Below the pieces are notes generated by a model. It was not told where the DNA came from. It worked only from the letters and a program-made list of their open reading frames with translations, and did no database searches. Below, piece after piece: positions 27,700-34,803 of a stretch of 43,077 bases of DNA. The DNA is from a virus. A program made the position numbers and the translations under genes. The stretch covers positions 1 through 43,077 of the IMG/VR virus record IMGVR_UViG_3300043399_000823; one strand, given 5' to 3'. The first letter of the stretch is position 1. The number at the start of each line of letters is the position of its first letter.

Positions 27700-27925
27700 T
27701 GCGGCTGCCCTCCACGATGCGCAGCGCGTCCGCCATCCCTTGCAGCCGCCCCGACAGGCGCCACAGGTCAGACAGCGCGTGGAGCCGGTGCCCGTCGATC
27801 AGGCCAGCGGGGATCATCAGCTTCCGCGTGGCCTCGTCTACGCCATCGCCGGCGTCGGCTAGATCGTCAGCGAGCCGCATGATGTCCACACGTTCCACGG
27901 TCGTGGTCTGTCGGGTGTCAGCCAT
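27689..27925 (-). CDS. Hypothetical protein
   Basis: A 78-aa protein starting MADTRQTTTVERVDIMRLADDLADAGDGVDEATRKLMIPAGLIDGHRLHALSDLWRLSGRLQGMADALRIV. Helical throughout; the ATG at 27925 is preferred over an earlier one (27940) because it overlaps the upstream stop less. No motif seen. Confidence 0.55.
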   Translation of the reverse strand: MADTRQTTTVERVDIMRLADDLADAGDGVDEATRKLMIPAGLIDGHRLHALSDLWRLSGRLQGMADALRIVEGSRNAD

Positions 27926-28253
27926 GTGCCAGCACTCCATCGATGGTGGCCGCGATGTTCGCCCGGCTGTCGTGCTCGGCGTTCATGTCGCGCACCGTGA
28001 TCAGCGCCTGCTCTAGCCGAGCGCACCGCCTCTCGTATTCAGCCGCCGCCGCATTGGCGAAGACCCGGCCCATGCTGCGGTTCGCGGCCAGCGCCGCCGA
28101 TGCGGCGTCTCGAAGCCCCTTGCCCTGCTGCTCGACCACCTGGCGCAGCTCGCCCAGCTCCCGCAGCACCTCGGCCAGATCGTCGCGGGTCACATGCACA
28201 GAGGTTCCGCACGCGGCCAGCAGCGCCGCCCGCACCCGCGCCTTGGGCGTCAT
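27918..28253 (-). CDS. Coiled-coil hypothetical protein
   Basis: A 111-aa protein, MTPKARVRAALLAACGTSVHVTRDDLAEVLRELGELRQVVEQQGKGLRDAASAALAANRSMGRVFANAAAAEYERRCARLEQALITVRDMNAEHDSRANI. The first half contains a probable coiled coil and a short DNA-binding-like helix pair. ATGA overlap with the chimeric gene upstream. Function unknown. Confidence 0.6.
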   Translation of the reverse strand: MTPKARVRAALLAACGTSVHVTRDDLAEVLRELGELRQVVEQQGKGLRDAASAALAANRSMGRVFANAAAAEYERRCARLEQALITVRDMNAEHDSRANIAATIDGVLAHG

Positions 28254-28981
28254 TTCCGACGCCCCTTGCCGCGGCGCCGCCCGCCCACGAACGGCTCCGT
28301 CCCCTTCGGGCCCAGCCGCCGGTAGAGCGTCCGCAGGGGGATGCCGCTCCGCTCGGCCGCCGCCGTCACCGTCACCGCCGGGTCCGTCCATAGGCGCTTG
28401 GCCTCCTTCCACTGCTCGGCGGCGTCCACATCGCGCGTGGCCCGCCGCTTGGCCGCGCTGGCGCGGGCTGCCGCCGTGGCGGCCCGCTGGTTCTCGGCAC
28501 CGATCGCCTCGGCCAGTGCCAGCGCGTCCGCAGCCTCGGGCTGGTAGCGGTAGCGCCGGCCGGTGCTGGCGACGCACAGGACGGCGCCCCGCTCGGTCAA
28601 CGCCCGCAGCGCGGCGAGGGCATCAGCCACCGTGCTGGCCCAGACGCCGGGCGTCGCCACCCAGACCTCATCCTCGCCGTGGAATCTGCGGCCGTGCCGC
28701 CCTGTCGCCTCGCGTGATCGCTCGTTTAGTCGAGAGATCGGTCGGGCCGCGATCACCTCGGCGAATGGGTTTCCCTCGAAGTCGGGAGACACCAGGTTGC
28801 AGGATTGCGTGCAGACAACCAAGAAGTCCTCACCCCGCTCGAAGCCGCCGTGCATCTCGATCGGGATGTCGACTGGCAAGCGAAAAGGCACTCCTTGCCT
28901 CCAACCCGCTCGCAGGAGGGCTTCAGCGTCAGCAATGTCTTCCGGCTCCGGCCTTGGCATCGGCTTCTTCTTTTTCGCCAA
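28250..28981 (-). CDS. Chimeric protein: unknown N-terminal domain + resolvase-like/HTH C-terminal half
   Basis: A 243-aa frame that reads as two parts. Residues 1-100 (PEDIADAEALLRAGWRQGVPFRLPVDIPIEMHGGFERGEDFLVVCTQSCNLVSPDFEGNPFAEVIAARPISRLNERSREATGRHGRRFH) contain a VVCTQSCNLVSP core like a family with a VVSQxCDxV signature seen beside HTH genes. From residue 100 the sequence EVWVATPGVWASTVADALAALRALTERGAVLCVASTGRRYRYQPE resembles the back half of a serine-resolvase catalytic domain, and DPAVTVTAAAERSGIPLRTLYRRLG an HTH. The catalytic Ser of a resolvase is not present, so the C-terminal part is a remnant. GC falls upstream of the junction (near 28680). The fusion may be a cut-and-join event. 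Confidence 0.5.
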   Translation of the reverse strand: MAKKKKPMPRPEPEDIADAEALLRAGWRQGVPFRLPVDIPIEMHGGFERGEDFLVVCTQSCNLVSPDFEGNPFAEVIAARPISRLNERSREATGRHGRRFHGEDEVWVATPGVWASTVADALAALRALTERGAVLCVASTGRRYRYQPEAADALALAEAIGAENQRAATAAARASAAKRRATRDVDAAEQWKEAKRLWTDPAVTVTAAAERSGIPLRTLYRRLGPKGTEPFVGGRRRGKGRRK

Positions 28982-28983
28982 CT

Positions 28984-29637
28984 TCAGTCGGGCGACATGA
29001 TCTCGAGACCGCTCTCCAAGAACCCATTCGCGCCGTCGGAGACGGCAATGCGCCGTCGCCGTTCAGCCGCCAGGGCAGCCTTGGGCGCCAACACAGCAAG
29101 CGCCTGCTTGATGGTATCGACATCCAGTTCTGGCGCCGCGAGAAGGCCCTTGAGGGTCACGCCCCCGGCGATCGGGGTGGTCCAGAAGCGATACACCTCG
29201 CGGAGATCCTGGACTGCCGCTTCTCCGACCAGCGCTTCGTGGAGCGCGGCGACCCTCAGGCCACGTGGACCCTGTGCCTCGATGCCATCGAGCCAGGAGT
29301 AGACGGTCTTCCTCTCGACCCCGGCAGCCTCCGCGATCGCGGAGACAGGAAGGCCTGCATCCTTCAGGCGACGGACCCGCTCCTGGGTCGTGAAGGCGCG
29401 CGCACGGACAATGCTCGGCGCAGCATCGAGTACGAGAACTTGGCCTAGTGTGGCCTTGACCTCCTGGACGATGATCCGCAGCGAAGCAGGCCTCGTGAAT
29501 CCCCCCAGCCTCTGCGCGAACACCGACGCGCTAGCGTCGGAGCGCCCCGACCATGCCGAGCGCTGGACAACATGCGTCGGGACGAACGCAGGGGCGCTCC
29601 CGCGCGAAAGCACCGGGTATGTTGCAGCCAGACTCAT
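28984..29637 (-). CDS. HTH protein of a lower-GC cassette
   Basis: A 217-aa protein from the ATG at 29637, overlapping the stop of the truncated upstream frame. Residues 95-130 (ERVRRLKDAGLPVSAIAEAAGVERKTVYSWLDGIEAQG) form a helix-turn-helix. The C-terminal half is helical (LREVYRFWTTPIAGGVTLKGLLAAPELDVDTIKQALAVLAP). The VTLKGLLAAPELDVDTIKQAL segment is like proteins found with the partner gene downstream. A role as regulator or antitoxin-like partner is guessed from gene pairing only. Base composition is visibly lower in GC than the phage backbone. Confidence 0.6.
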   Translation of the reverse strand: MSLAATYPVLSRGSAPAFVPTHVVQRSAWSGRSDASASVFAQRLGGFTRPASLRIIVQEVKATLGQVLVLDAAPSIVRARAFTTQERVRRLKDAGLPVSAIAEAAGVERKTVYSWLDGIEAQGPRGLRVAALHEALVGEAAVQDLREVYRFWTTPIAGGVTLKGLLAAPELDVDTIKQALAVLAPKAALAAERRRRIAVSDGANGFLESGLEIMSPD

Positions 29638-29861
29638 GCCCGCCCCCACCAGACATCGAACGCGAATGGCTTCGCCGAACTTCGGAACATCTGCTCGGCC
29701 AATTCCCTCAATGCAACAAGATGCCCTCGGACTTCGTCCGGGTCCAGTTTCGTGCCCGGGGAAAACTGCCGACCATGGTCGATATCAATGACAACAAAAT
29801 CGCTTTCTGGGCAAATCGACCTCTTAAGCGATATCTCTCTTGAAGCCTTAGCAGATATCTC
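29634..29861 (-). pseudogene. 5'-truncated gene remnant
   Basis: An open frame of 75 codons after an upstream TAA, with no ATG, GTG or early TTG start, ending in a TGA that overlaps the next start codon (ATGA). The sequence has coding character: DFVVIDIDHGRQFSPGTKLDPDEVRGHLVALRELAEQMFRSSAKPFAFDVWWGRA. It looks like the C-terminal end of a third gene of the cassette whose front part has been lost. Confidence 0.5.
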
Positions 29862-29866
29862 TTAAG
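29823..29866. promoter_or_regulatory. Inverted repeat CTTAAG-GATATC, candidate operator or junction
   Basis: CTTAAG, one base, GATATC at 29823-29835 faces GATATC, one base, CTTAAG at 29854-29866: 12 of 13 bases match in inverted orientation, with an 18-bp spacer. It is the most AT-rich place in the region and lies at the front of the cassette. It could be an operator for the HTH protein or a recombination site. Confidence 0.55.
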
Positions 29867-29919
29867 GTCGCCAGCACGAACAGCGGGGCGCGTCGCTCCG
29901 CAGACCCCGGAAATTGCAA

Positions 29920-29949
29920 ACGGCCCGGCAGGTCTCCCCGCCGGGCCGT
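29920..29949 (-). terminator. Rho-independent terminator of the late operon
   Basis: Read on the minus strand, a 10-bp GC stem (ACGGCCCGGC with GCCGGGCCGT, 10-base loop) is followed by TTTGCAATTT. It lies 20 bases after the last late gene and would end the long leftward late transcript. Confidence 0.85.
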
Positions 29950-29969
29950 CTGCGCGTCCGCGCCGTCGC

Positions 29970-30308
29970 TCAGTAAGCCGCGACCAGCCCCTCGGCGAGC
30001 AGCGTGGCGCACACGTCCGTCTCCCCGGCGACGATCCGCGCCAGGTAGCGGCCGTATTTCTCCCTGCGGTCCTTCTGCGTCGTCACCGTGACCGCGGCGC
30101 CGACGGGCAGCAGCGCGGACAGCCTCGCCGTCGCAGCGCGCGCCCGCTCCCGTTCGGCCGGGTCGCGGGCCAGCATCTCGGGCGCGTCGATGCCCAGGAG
30201 GCGCAGGCGCGCCTCGTGGAGGACGCTGAAGCCGAGGTCGATGCGCACGTCGACGGTGTCGCCGTCCACGACGCGGATGATGATGGCGCGGTAGGTCCAC
30301 ATGCTCAT
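29970..30308 (-). CDS. SNase-like (thermonuclease family) nuclease
   Basis: A 112-aa protein, MSMWTYRAIIIRVVDGDTVDVRIDLGFSVLHEARLRLLGIDAPEMLARDPAERERARAAT, continuing VTVTTQKDRREKYGRYLARIVAGETDVCATLLAEGLVAAY. The staphylococcal nuclease signature is complete: VDGDT, RLLGIDAPE (catalytic Arg, Asp, Glu) and the Arg in KYGRYLARI. No signal peptide is present. As the last late gene, following the lysis genes, it would act inside the cell late in infection or be released on lysis. SNase-type proteins degrade DNA and RNA. Confidence 0.88.
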   Translation of the reverse strand: MSMWTYRAIIIRVVDGDTVDVRIDLGFSVLHEARLRLLGIDAPEMLARDPAERERARAATARLSALLPVGAAVTVTTQKDRREKYGRYLARIVAGETDVCATLLAEGLVAAY

Positions 30309-30871
30309 GCCTTCCTCGCCGAATCGAACGCCGCCATGAACCTGCCCACCGCGCCGGACGTGGCGGGCGCAGGCGCGGCCGGGATCTCCGGCTGCGGGTC
30401 GGGCGCAAGGAACAGCGCCCGCTCTGCCTCGCGCCGCAGCACGAGGCCCTGGAGCCGCTGCCCGCCCGCCATCGTCCAGCGGCCGAACTCGGCGCCGGCC
30501 TCAGTCCACATCGCATCGTTGACCCGCCGCAGCAGCGTGGATGCCGCCAGCCGCCCCGGCCCAAGGTTGTGCGCGAAGCTGACCAGCGCGCCAAACTGGT
30601 TATCCGCCAACGGCACGCGGACCAGCCGCTCCACCGCCGCCGAGAACCGCGCGAGGTCGCGGCGGAAAAGCGCATCGCACTCGGCCACGGTCAGCGGCGC
30701 GGTGTCGCGCGTGACGGGGCGGCCGTCCGCGGCGAGCGTGCTGCCCCATCCGATGGTCCACACTGCGGCCGGGCACAGATACGGCCCGATCCGGCCGTCC
30801 GGGAGCCGGCGGTGCAGGCCCTCGAACCGCTGGATCAGGTCCGCAGTCGCGGCGTTGACGGCGCGCGGCAT
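30305..30871 (-). CDS. Endolysin (GH24 lysozyme family)
   Basis: A 188-aa protein, ATADLIQRFEGLHRRLPDGRIGPYLCPAAVWTIGWGSTL: the Glu in FEG and Thr in TIGWGS are the lysozyme catalytic residues, in the Cys-Pro form CPA common in this family. The middle NQFGALVSFAHNLGPGRLAASTLLRRVND and EFGRWTMAGGQRLQGLVLRREAERALFL complete a T4/P22-like fold. No signal-arrest helix at the N-terminus, so it needs the holin. The last 35 residues are a Pro/Ala tail with a basic end. Confidence 0.92.
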   Translation of the reverse strand: MPRAVNAATADLIQRFEGLHRRLPDGRIGPYLCPAAVWTIGWGSTLAADGRPVTRDTAPLTVAECDALFRRDLARFSAAVERLVRVPLADNQFGALVSFAHNLGPGRLAASTLLRRVNDAMWTEAGAEFGRWTMAGGQRLQGLVLRREAERALFLAPDPQPEIPAAPAPATSGAVGRFMAAFDSARKA

Positions 30872-31377
30872 CAGCGGGGCGTCGCGCTGACGAAGCCCTG
30901 GCGCATGGCCCGGTCAACAAACCAGAACGCGAGGATGGAGGAGAATATCGCCATGTCGGCCTCGCCATAGGCCCCGGCCAGCGCGTCCAGCATGGTGGCG
31001 CCGCCGCTCGCGGCGATGGCGACTTCCACCATCTTGTGGCCCATATACAGCAGCACCAGCAGGTAGGTGACGATGGGGCGCACCGTCGCGGAGAGCGTCG
31101 CGGCGATGCCGCCAGCAGAACGCGCCTCCGACACCTGGGCCTTGACGCCTTCGATCAGCGCCTGCGCGTCGAGCTGCGTCACGGCGAGGTCGGTGCGCAC
31201 GCCAAGCTCTCGCATCCGGAACTCGGCGGCGCGCTCAGCCTGCGCGCCGTGCAGCTCGGTCATCTTGTATTCGTGCTCGCGGTCGCGCTGCTTCTCGCGC
31301 GTCTCCAGCCAAGCCGTGCTCAGGCGAAACAGGCCGCCGAGGGCGCCGCCGATCAGCGTCTCAATGCCAGGGATCAT
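30871..31377 (-). CDS. Holin, 3-TM type (GTA holin-like)
   Basis: A 168-aa protein, MIPGIETLIGGALGGLFRLSTAWLETREKQRDREHEYKMTELHGAQAERAAEFRMRELG, followed by a membrane portion with segments in VRPIVTYLLVLLYMGHKMVEVAIAASG and FSSILAFWFVDRAM. The layout (hydrophobic front, long charged helix, two membrane helices) matches the 3-TM holins of gene transfer agents and related phages. The stop overlaps the endolysin start. It would form membrane pores for lysozyme release. Confidence 0.82.
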   Translation of the reverse strand: MIPGIETLIGGALGGLFRLSTAWLETREKQRDREHEYKMTELHGAQAERAAEFRMRELGVRTDLAVTQLDAQALIEGVKAQVSEARSAGGIAATLSATVRPIVTYLLVLLYMGHKMVEVAIAASGGATMLDALAGAYGEADMAIFSSILAFWFVDRAMRQGFVSATPR

Positions 31378-31625
31378 GCCTCCCTCCTTTCCGTCAGCAG
31401 TCGATCGAGCTTGGAATCCAGGCGGTCCAGCCGGTCCAGCACGCGCCCCACATCCGCGTGCAGGTCCGCCTTCGTGGCGTATTCGCGGGCCAGCGATTCC
31501 CTGGTCCGCGCGATGCACTTCTCCATGTCGCGCAATCTGCCGAGCGCCTCTTTCAGGAAGTAGGCCAGCGGCCCCAGGGCGAGCGTCACCACCGCCTGCC
31601 AAAGCAGGCTGGCCGATATCTCCAT
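31374..31625 (-). CDS. Membrane-anchored coiled-coil protein of the lysis cassette
   Basis: An 83-aa protein, MEISASLLWQAVVTLALGPLAYFLKEALGRLRDMEKCIARTRESLAREYATKADLHADVGRVLDRLDRLDSKLDRLLTERREA. One N-terminal membrane helix is followed by a coiled coil with Leu heptads (LHADVGRVLDRLDRLDSKLDRLL). It lies just upstream of the holin; it may be a holin partner or spanin-like, but no lipobox Cys is visible. Confidence 0.6.
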   Translation of the reverse strand: MEISASLLWQAVVTLALGPLAYFLKEALGRLRDMEKCIARTRESLAREYATKADLHADVGRVLDRLDRLDSKLDRLLTERREA

Positions 31626-31639
31626 GTCTCGATTCCCGC

Positions 31640-31930
31640 TTAGAGGACGCGCGAGGCGCCGACTGAGAACTCGACCTCGGCCGCCGCCGCGGACGGCCCG
31701 GCGCACGTCGCGCGCACGGCGTAGTCTCCCGGCTCCGTCACGGTCAGGTCGGCGTAGTAGGTGGAGGCGCTCTCAGGGACCGGCGTCAGTGCGGACGTGC
31801 TGCCGGTCGGCGCGCGCGCGGTGAACGCGACGCCGGTCGCGGTCACGCCCGCGCCGGTCTCGTTGGCGAAGGTCGCGCGCACGCGGACCGTCTCGCCGGG
31901 CCAGAACGCCAAACGGGTGCGGTTGCTCAT
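31640..31930 (-). CDS. Ig-like small virion protein candidate
   Basis: A 96-aa protein, MSNRTRLAFWPGETVRVRATFANETGAGVTATGVAFTARAPTGSTSALTPVPESASTYYADLTVTEPGDYAVRATCAGPSAAAAEVEFSVGASRVL. The strand pattern, with TYYADLTVTEPGDYAVRATC, is an immunoglobulin-like fold of surface-exposed phage proteins. It overlaps the repeat protein gene by 4 bases. Confidence 0.65.
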   Translation of the reverse strand: MSNRTRLAFWPGETVRVRATFANETGAGVTATGVAFTARAPTGSTSALTPVPESASTYYADLTVTEPGDYAVRATCAGPSAAAAEVEFSVGASRVL

Positions 31931-33573
31931 GCGCTGTAACCCTCGACGGTGACGACGGTGGAGACGGCCCGCCCGACGACGGCATTGGATCGGACGGCGA
32001 CGGACAGCGCGGTATCGGCCAGCACCGCACGCGAGACGGAGGCCCGCGCGCGCACGACGCGCGTCACGATTCCCGGCATCGCGTAGAGCGTGCCCACGCC
32101 CGCCAGCGTCGCCGAAGCGGACGCCGCGCGAGTGGCCGCGGCGGTCAGCGCACCCTCGCCGGTAAGGCTGGCCGTCGCGCCGCGGACGCGCAGCGCAGGG
32201 GCGGAAAGGACGCCGGCGCCATGCAGCGCGGCGGCGATGGCGCGTAGGCGGGCCGATGCCGCCGCCAGGTCGCCCGCGCCGGTGAGGGCGGCGGCCGTCG
32301 ATCGACTGCGGCCGGTGGCCGCGGTCAGCGAGCCCGAAGCATCCAGCGCGGCGGCGCCGGTGGCCGAGAGCGTGACGGTAGCGGCCAGGGCGCCGGCGCC
32401 ATTGAGCGCGGCCGTGCCGCCCCGCAGGCGGGCCGTGGCGGCGTCCAGCGTGCCGGCGGCGGCGAGGGTGGCCCCGACGCCGCGCGCCCGCGTAGCCGCG
32501 GCGGCGAGGGCGGCAGCGCCCTCCAGGGCGGCGGCGGCGGCGCGCGACCGCGAGGCGGAGGCAGCGAGGTCGCCCGCGCCGGTCAGCGACGCCGTGGCGC
32601 CGCGGGTCCGGGCAGCGGCGACCGCTACGGTGCCGCCACCAGCGAGCGCGGCGGATACCGGCCTAGCCCGGCCTGCGTTGACGGCGAGCGCGCCGGCGCC
32701 GGTCAGCGCGGCCGATGCCGGCCGGGCGCGGCCAGCGTCCGCAGCGAGGACGCCCGCGCCGTCCAGGGCAGCGTCGGCCGACCGGCTGCGCGTCGCCTCG
32801 GCGGTCAGCGTGCCGGCGCCGTCCAGGGCAGCGGATGCGGCTGCGGCGCGGGTCGCGGACGCGGCGAGCGTGCCGGCGCCGGTCAGCGCGGCGGACGCCG
32901 CGCCGGGCTGGACGCGAACGGCGTTGGCGACCAGAGCGCCGGCGCCGGTCAGCGTCGCCGCGGCCGGCCGGTCGCGCGTGCCGCCAGCGGCGAGTGCGCC
33001 GGCGCCGTCGAGCGCGGCGGATGCGGCAACTGCGCGGCCCGCCGTCGCGGACAGCGCACCAGACGCGGCCAGGGCGGCGGATGCGTCCCTGCTGCGGCCG
33101 GCTGCCGCGGCGAGGGCGCCGGCTGCGGCCAGCGTCGCCCCTGCGGCGCGGTCTGCTGCTGCGGTAGCGGCCAGGGTGGCAGCGCCGACCATCGCGGCGG
33201 ACGCCGGCCGCTCGCGTGCGGCAGCGGCATAGAGCGCACCGTCGGAGGTCAGCGCCGCGGCGCCAGCCCGGGAGCGCGCTGCGGATGCGCCCAGCGCGCC
33301 CGCAGCGGTGAGCGCGGCATCGGCGGCACGGTCGCGCGTCGCGGCTGCGGCGAGCGCGGCGGATGCGGTCAGCGCGGCCGATGTGGGCCGCTCGCGCCCA
33401 GCCTGCGCCGCGAGCGTGCCCGCCGCTGCCAGGGAGGAAGACGCGGCTCGCGCTGCGCCGGCCGTGGCCGTCAGCGTGCCCGCGCCGGTCAGCGCGGCGG
33501 ATGCGGCCTTCGCGGTCCCGCCGTCCGGTAGCGCCGAAAGTGCGGTCTGCGAAAGCGCGCCGAAGCCGAGCAT
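31927..33573 (-). CDS. 57-bp-repeat tail-associated protein (Ala-rich)
   Basis: A 548-aa protein built of about 25 tandem units of near 19 residues, form SAAL-GAG-LAA-A-R-R- (for example ALTAAGALGASAARSRAGA, ASAALDGAGALAAGGTRDRP). Each has a hydrophobic/Gly LxGAGxL turn and an RxR end. The last 52 residues (IVTRVVRARASVSRAVLADTALSVAVRSN) are a different domain. The repeats suggest a beta-solenoid or stalk. Position between the fibre genes and the Ig-like gene points to a virion surface protein. Repeat number can change by recombination. No function is known. Confidence 0.7.
   Translation of the reverse strand: MLGFGALSQTALSALPDGGTAKAASAALTGAGTLTATAGAARAASSSLAAAGTLAAQAGRERPTSAALTASAALAAAATRDRAADAALTAAGALGASAARSRAGAAALTSDGALYAAAARERPASAAMVGAATLAATAAADRAAGATLAAAGALAAAAGRSRDASAALAASGALSATAGRAVAASAALDGAGALAAGGTRDRPAAATLTGAGALVANAVRVQPGAASAALTGAGTLAASATRAAAASAALDGAGTLTAEATRSRSADAALDGAGVLAADAGRARPASAALTGAGALAVNAGRARPVSAALAGGGTVAVAAARTRGATASLTGAGDLAASASRSRAAAAALEGAAALAAAATRARGVGATLAAAGTLDAATARLRGGTAALNGAGALAATVTLSATGAAALDASGSLTAATGRSRSTAAALTGAGDLAAASARLRAIAAALHGAGVLSAPALRVRGATASLTGEGALTAAATRAASASATLAGVGTLYAMPGIVTRVVRARASVSRAVLADTALSVAVRSNAVVGRAVSTVVTVEGYSA
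32080..33530. repeat. 57-bp tandem repeats in the Ala-rich gene
   Basis: The DNA repeats with the protein at about 57-bp period; many neighbours share blocks such as GCGCCGGTCAGCGCGGC. The array is about 1.4 kb long, roughly 25 units, with two slightly longer or shorter units. This is coding DNA with no spacer structure. Confidence 0.8.
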
Positions 33574-33576
33574 GGG

Positions 33577-34080
33577 CTAGGCGCCTAGCGCGGCGGCGTC
33601 GCGGAACAAGTTATCGAGGCCGGCGTCGTCCATGCCGCACGCCTGACCGATCAGCGCGACGAGCGGATGCGCGCGGTCAACGGTGTTGCCGAACTCCCAC
33701 GCAACGCGCGCGACGGTGCGAGGCGGCTCCGCGAGAGCGTCTATCGTGGCCTCCACTTGCGGCAGCAGGCCGGCAAGCGTCACGGCCGCGCGCAGGCGCC
33801 ACAGCGCGACCTCGGCGGGCACGGGCGGCGGAAGGGCCGGCGGCGCGGGCTCCAGGCGCCACGCTTGCCACCACGCCCCGGCGCGCTCCTGGGGCTCGCA
33901 CTCAACCGCAACCATGCCGGCCGCGGCGGGCGGCTCGGTAGGCTGGACGCGGAACACGCCCCACTCGGCGAGCGAGTCGTCGGGCATTTCCACTGGGAAC
34001 GATGTGCCCGGGTGATCGGCGCGCAGATGGTCCGCGCTGTAAGGGTAGACGCAGCCAAGATCTGTGACGCGGATGTGCAT
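33577..34080 (-). CDS. Hypothetical tail-region protein
   Basis: A 167-aa protein starting MHIRVTDLGCVYPYSADHLRADHPGTSFPVEMPDDSLAEWGVFRV, followed by AWWQAWRLEPAPPALPPPVPAEVALWRLRAAVTLAGLLPQVEATIDALAEPPRT. The first half (strands with Trp and Pro: DDSLAEWGVFRVQPTEPP) is like small proteins that accompany tail fibre genes as assembly aids. The C-terminal half is helical. It may be a fibre chaperone; the role is inferred from position. Confidence 0.6.
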   Translation of the reverse strand: MHIRVTDLGCVYPYSADHLRADHPGTSFPVEMPDDSLAEWGVFRVQPTEPPAAAGMVAVECEPQERAGAWWQAWRLEPAPPALPPPVPAEVALWRLRAAVTLAGLLPQVEATIDALAEPPRTVARVAWEFGNTVDRAHPLVALIGQACGMDDAGLDNLFRDAAALGA

Positions 34081-34089
34081 CTCGGGCTC

Positions 34090-34803
34090 CTACGAAAACC
34101 GCAGCGCGATTGCCGAGATATTTGCCTGCTCTGCCGACGTGTCGAATGTTCCGGTGAGCGTGTAAGCCGGCGCGGGTGAAGCGGTCATGCCGGGGGCGCG
34201 GCCGACGAAATGCCCGCGCCGCCGCGTGTTTGTCGCAAACAACAGGTTAGTCGTAGCTGTGAGCGGAGGCGACGGCGCGACACTCATCGACCCGCCAGCG
34301 TTGGTGCCGAAGGCGCCGATGATAAGGTCGTGCTGCCGCAGACCCGTCAGGCTCGCTGATATCGTCGTCCCGACCACCGCGCTGAACGCGCTGCCGTTCG
34401 CAGCGAGCGCCGGGGCGTTGCCCGTGGTCGAATAGAGCCGCCACACCGTCAGGTGCCCGCGCGTCGATGTCGCGCCGCCGCTGTAACTACCGCTCCACGT
34501 CGCGGCCGTCCCGATTCCAGGCGGCGCGGCAATCAGCCAGTAGGCAGCGTGGTTAAAATCCATGTTGTGCTGGACCAGCCGCGTAGCCGCGACGCCGTCG
34601 AGCGTAACGCTGGTGAAATTCAGCGAGTTCGCCGTGCTCGATGATGCGTATGTGAGAAATAGGATGTAGCGATTTGCCACGCTAGGGCCGAGCAAAACAG
34701 TCGCGTTGAAAGTGAAATTGCCGCTGAGGCTCGTCTGCGAGCTGCTGCCGCCCTGCACGAAAAACCCCGGCGGCACTGCCGCGCGCAGCCGATGGGCGCG
34801 CAT
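34090..34803 (-). CDS. Tail fibre/tip protein with Ig- or lectin-like fold
   Basis: A 237-aa protein from the ATG at 34803, which overlaps the stop of the upstream gene by one base. It is beta-rich and Ser/Thr/Gly-rich: GGSSSQTSLSGNFTFNATVLLGPSVANRYILFLTYASSSTAN, AAYWLIAAPPGIGTAATWSGSYSGGATSTRGHLTVWRLYSTTG. This looks like an adhesin domain at a tail fibre end. An upstream open frame to 34947 lies inside the previous gene and is not favoured. Confidence 0.65.
   Translation of the reverse strand: MRAHRLRAAVPPGFFVQGGSSSQTSLSGNFTFNATVLLGPSVANRYILFLTYASSSTANSLNFTSVTLDGVAATRLVQHNMDFNHAAYWLIAAPPGIGTAATWSGSYSGGATSTRGHLTVWRLYSTTGNAPALAANGSAFSAVVGTTISASLTGLRQHDLIIGAFGTNAGGSMSVAPSPPLTATTNLLFATNTRRRGHFVGRAPGMTASPAPAYTLTGTFDTSAEQANISAIALRFS

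Noticed and set aside
29553-29865. Plus-strand frames opposite the truncated remnant and HTH gene start
   Set aside because: No ribosome site and no conserved pattern; the minus-strand frame with its ATGA coupling is better supported.
32080-33530. CRISPR array or satellite
   Set aside because: The 57-bp repeats stay in one open reading frame and code a regular protein.
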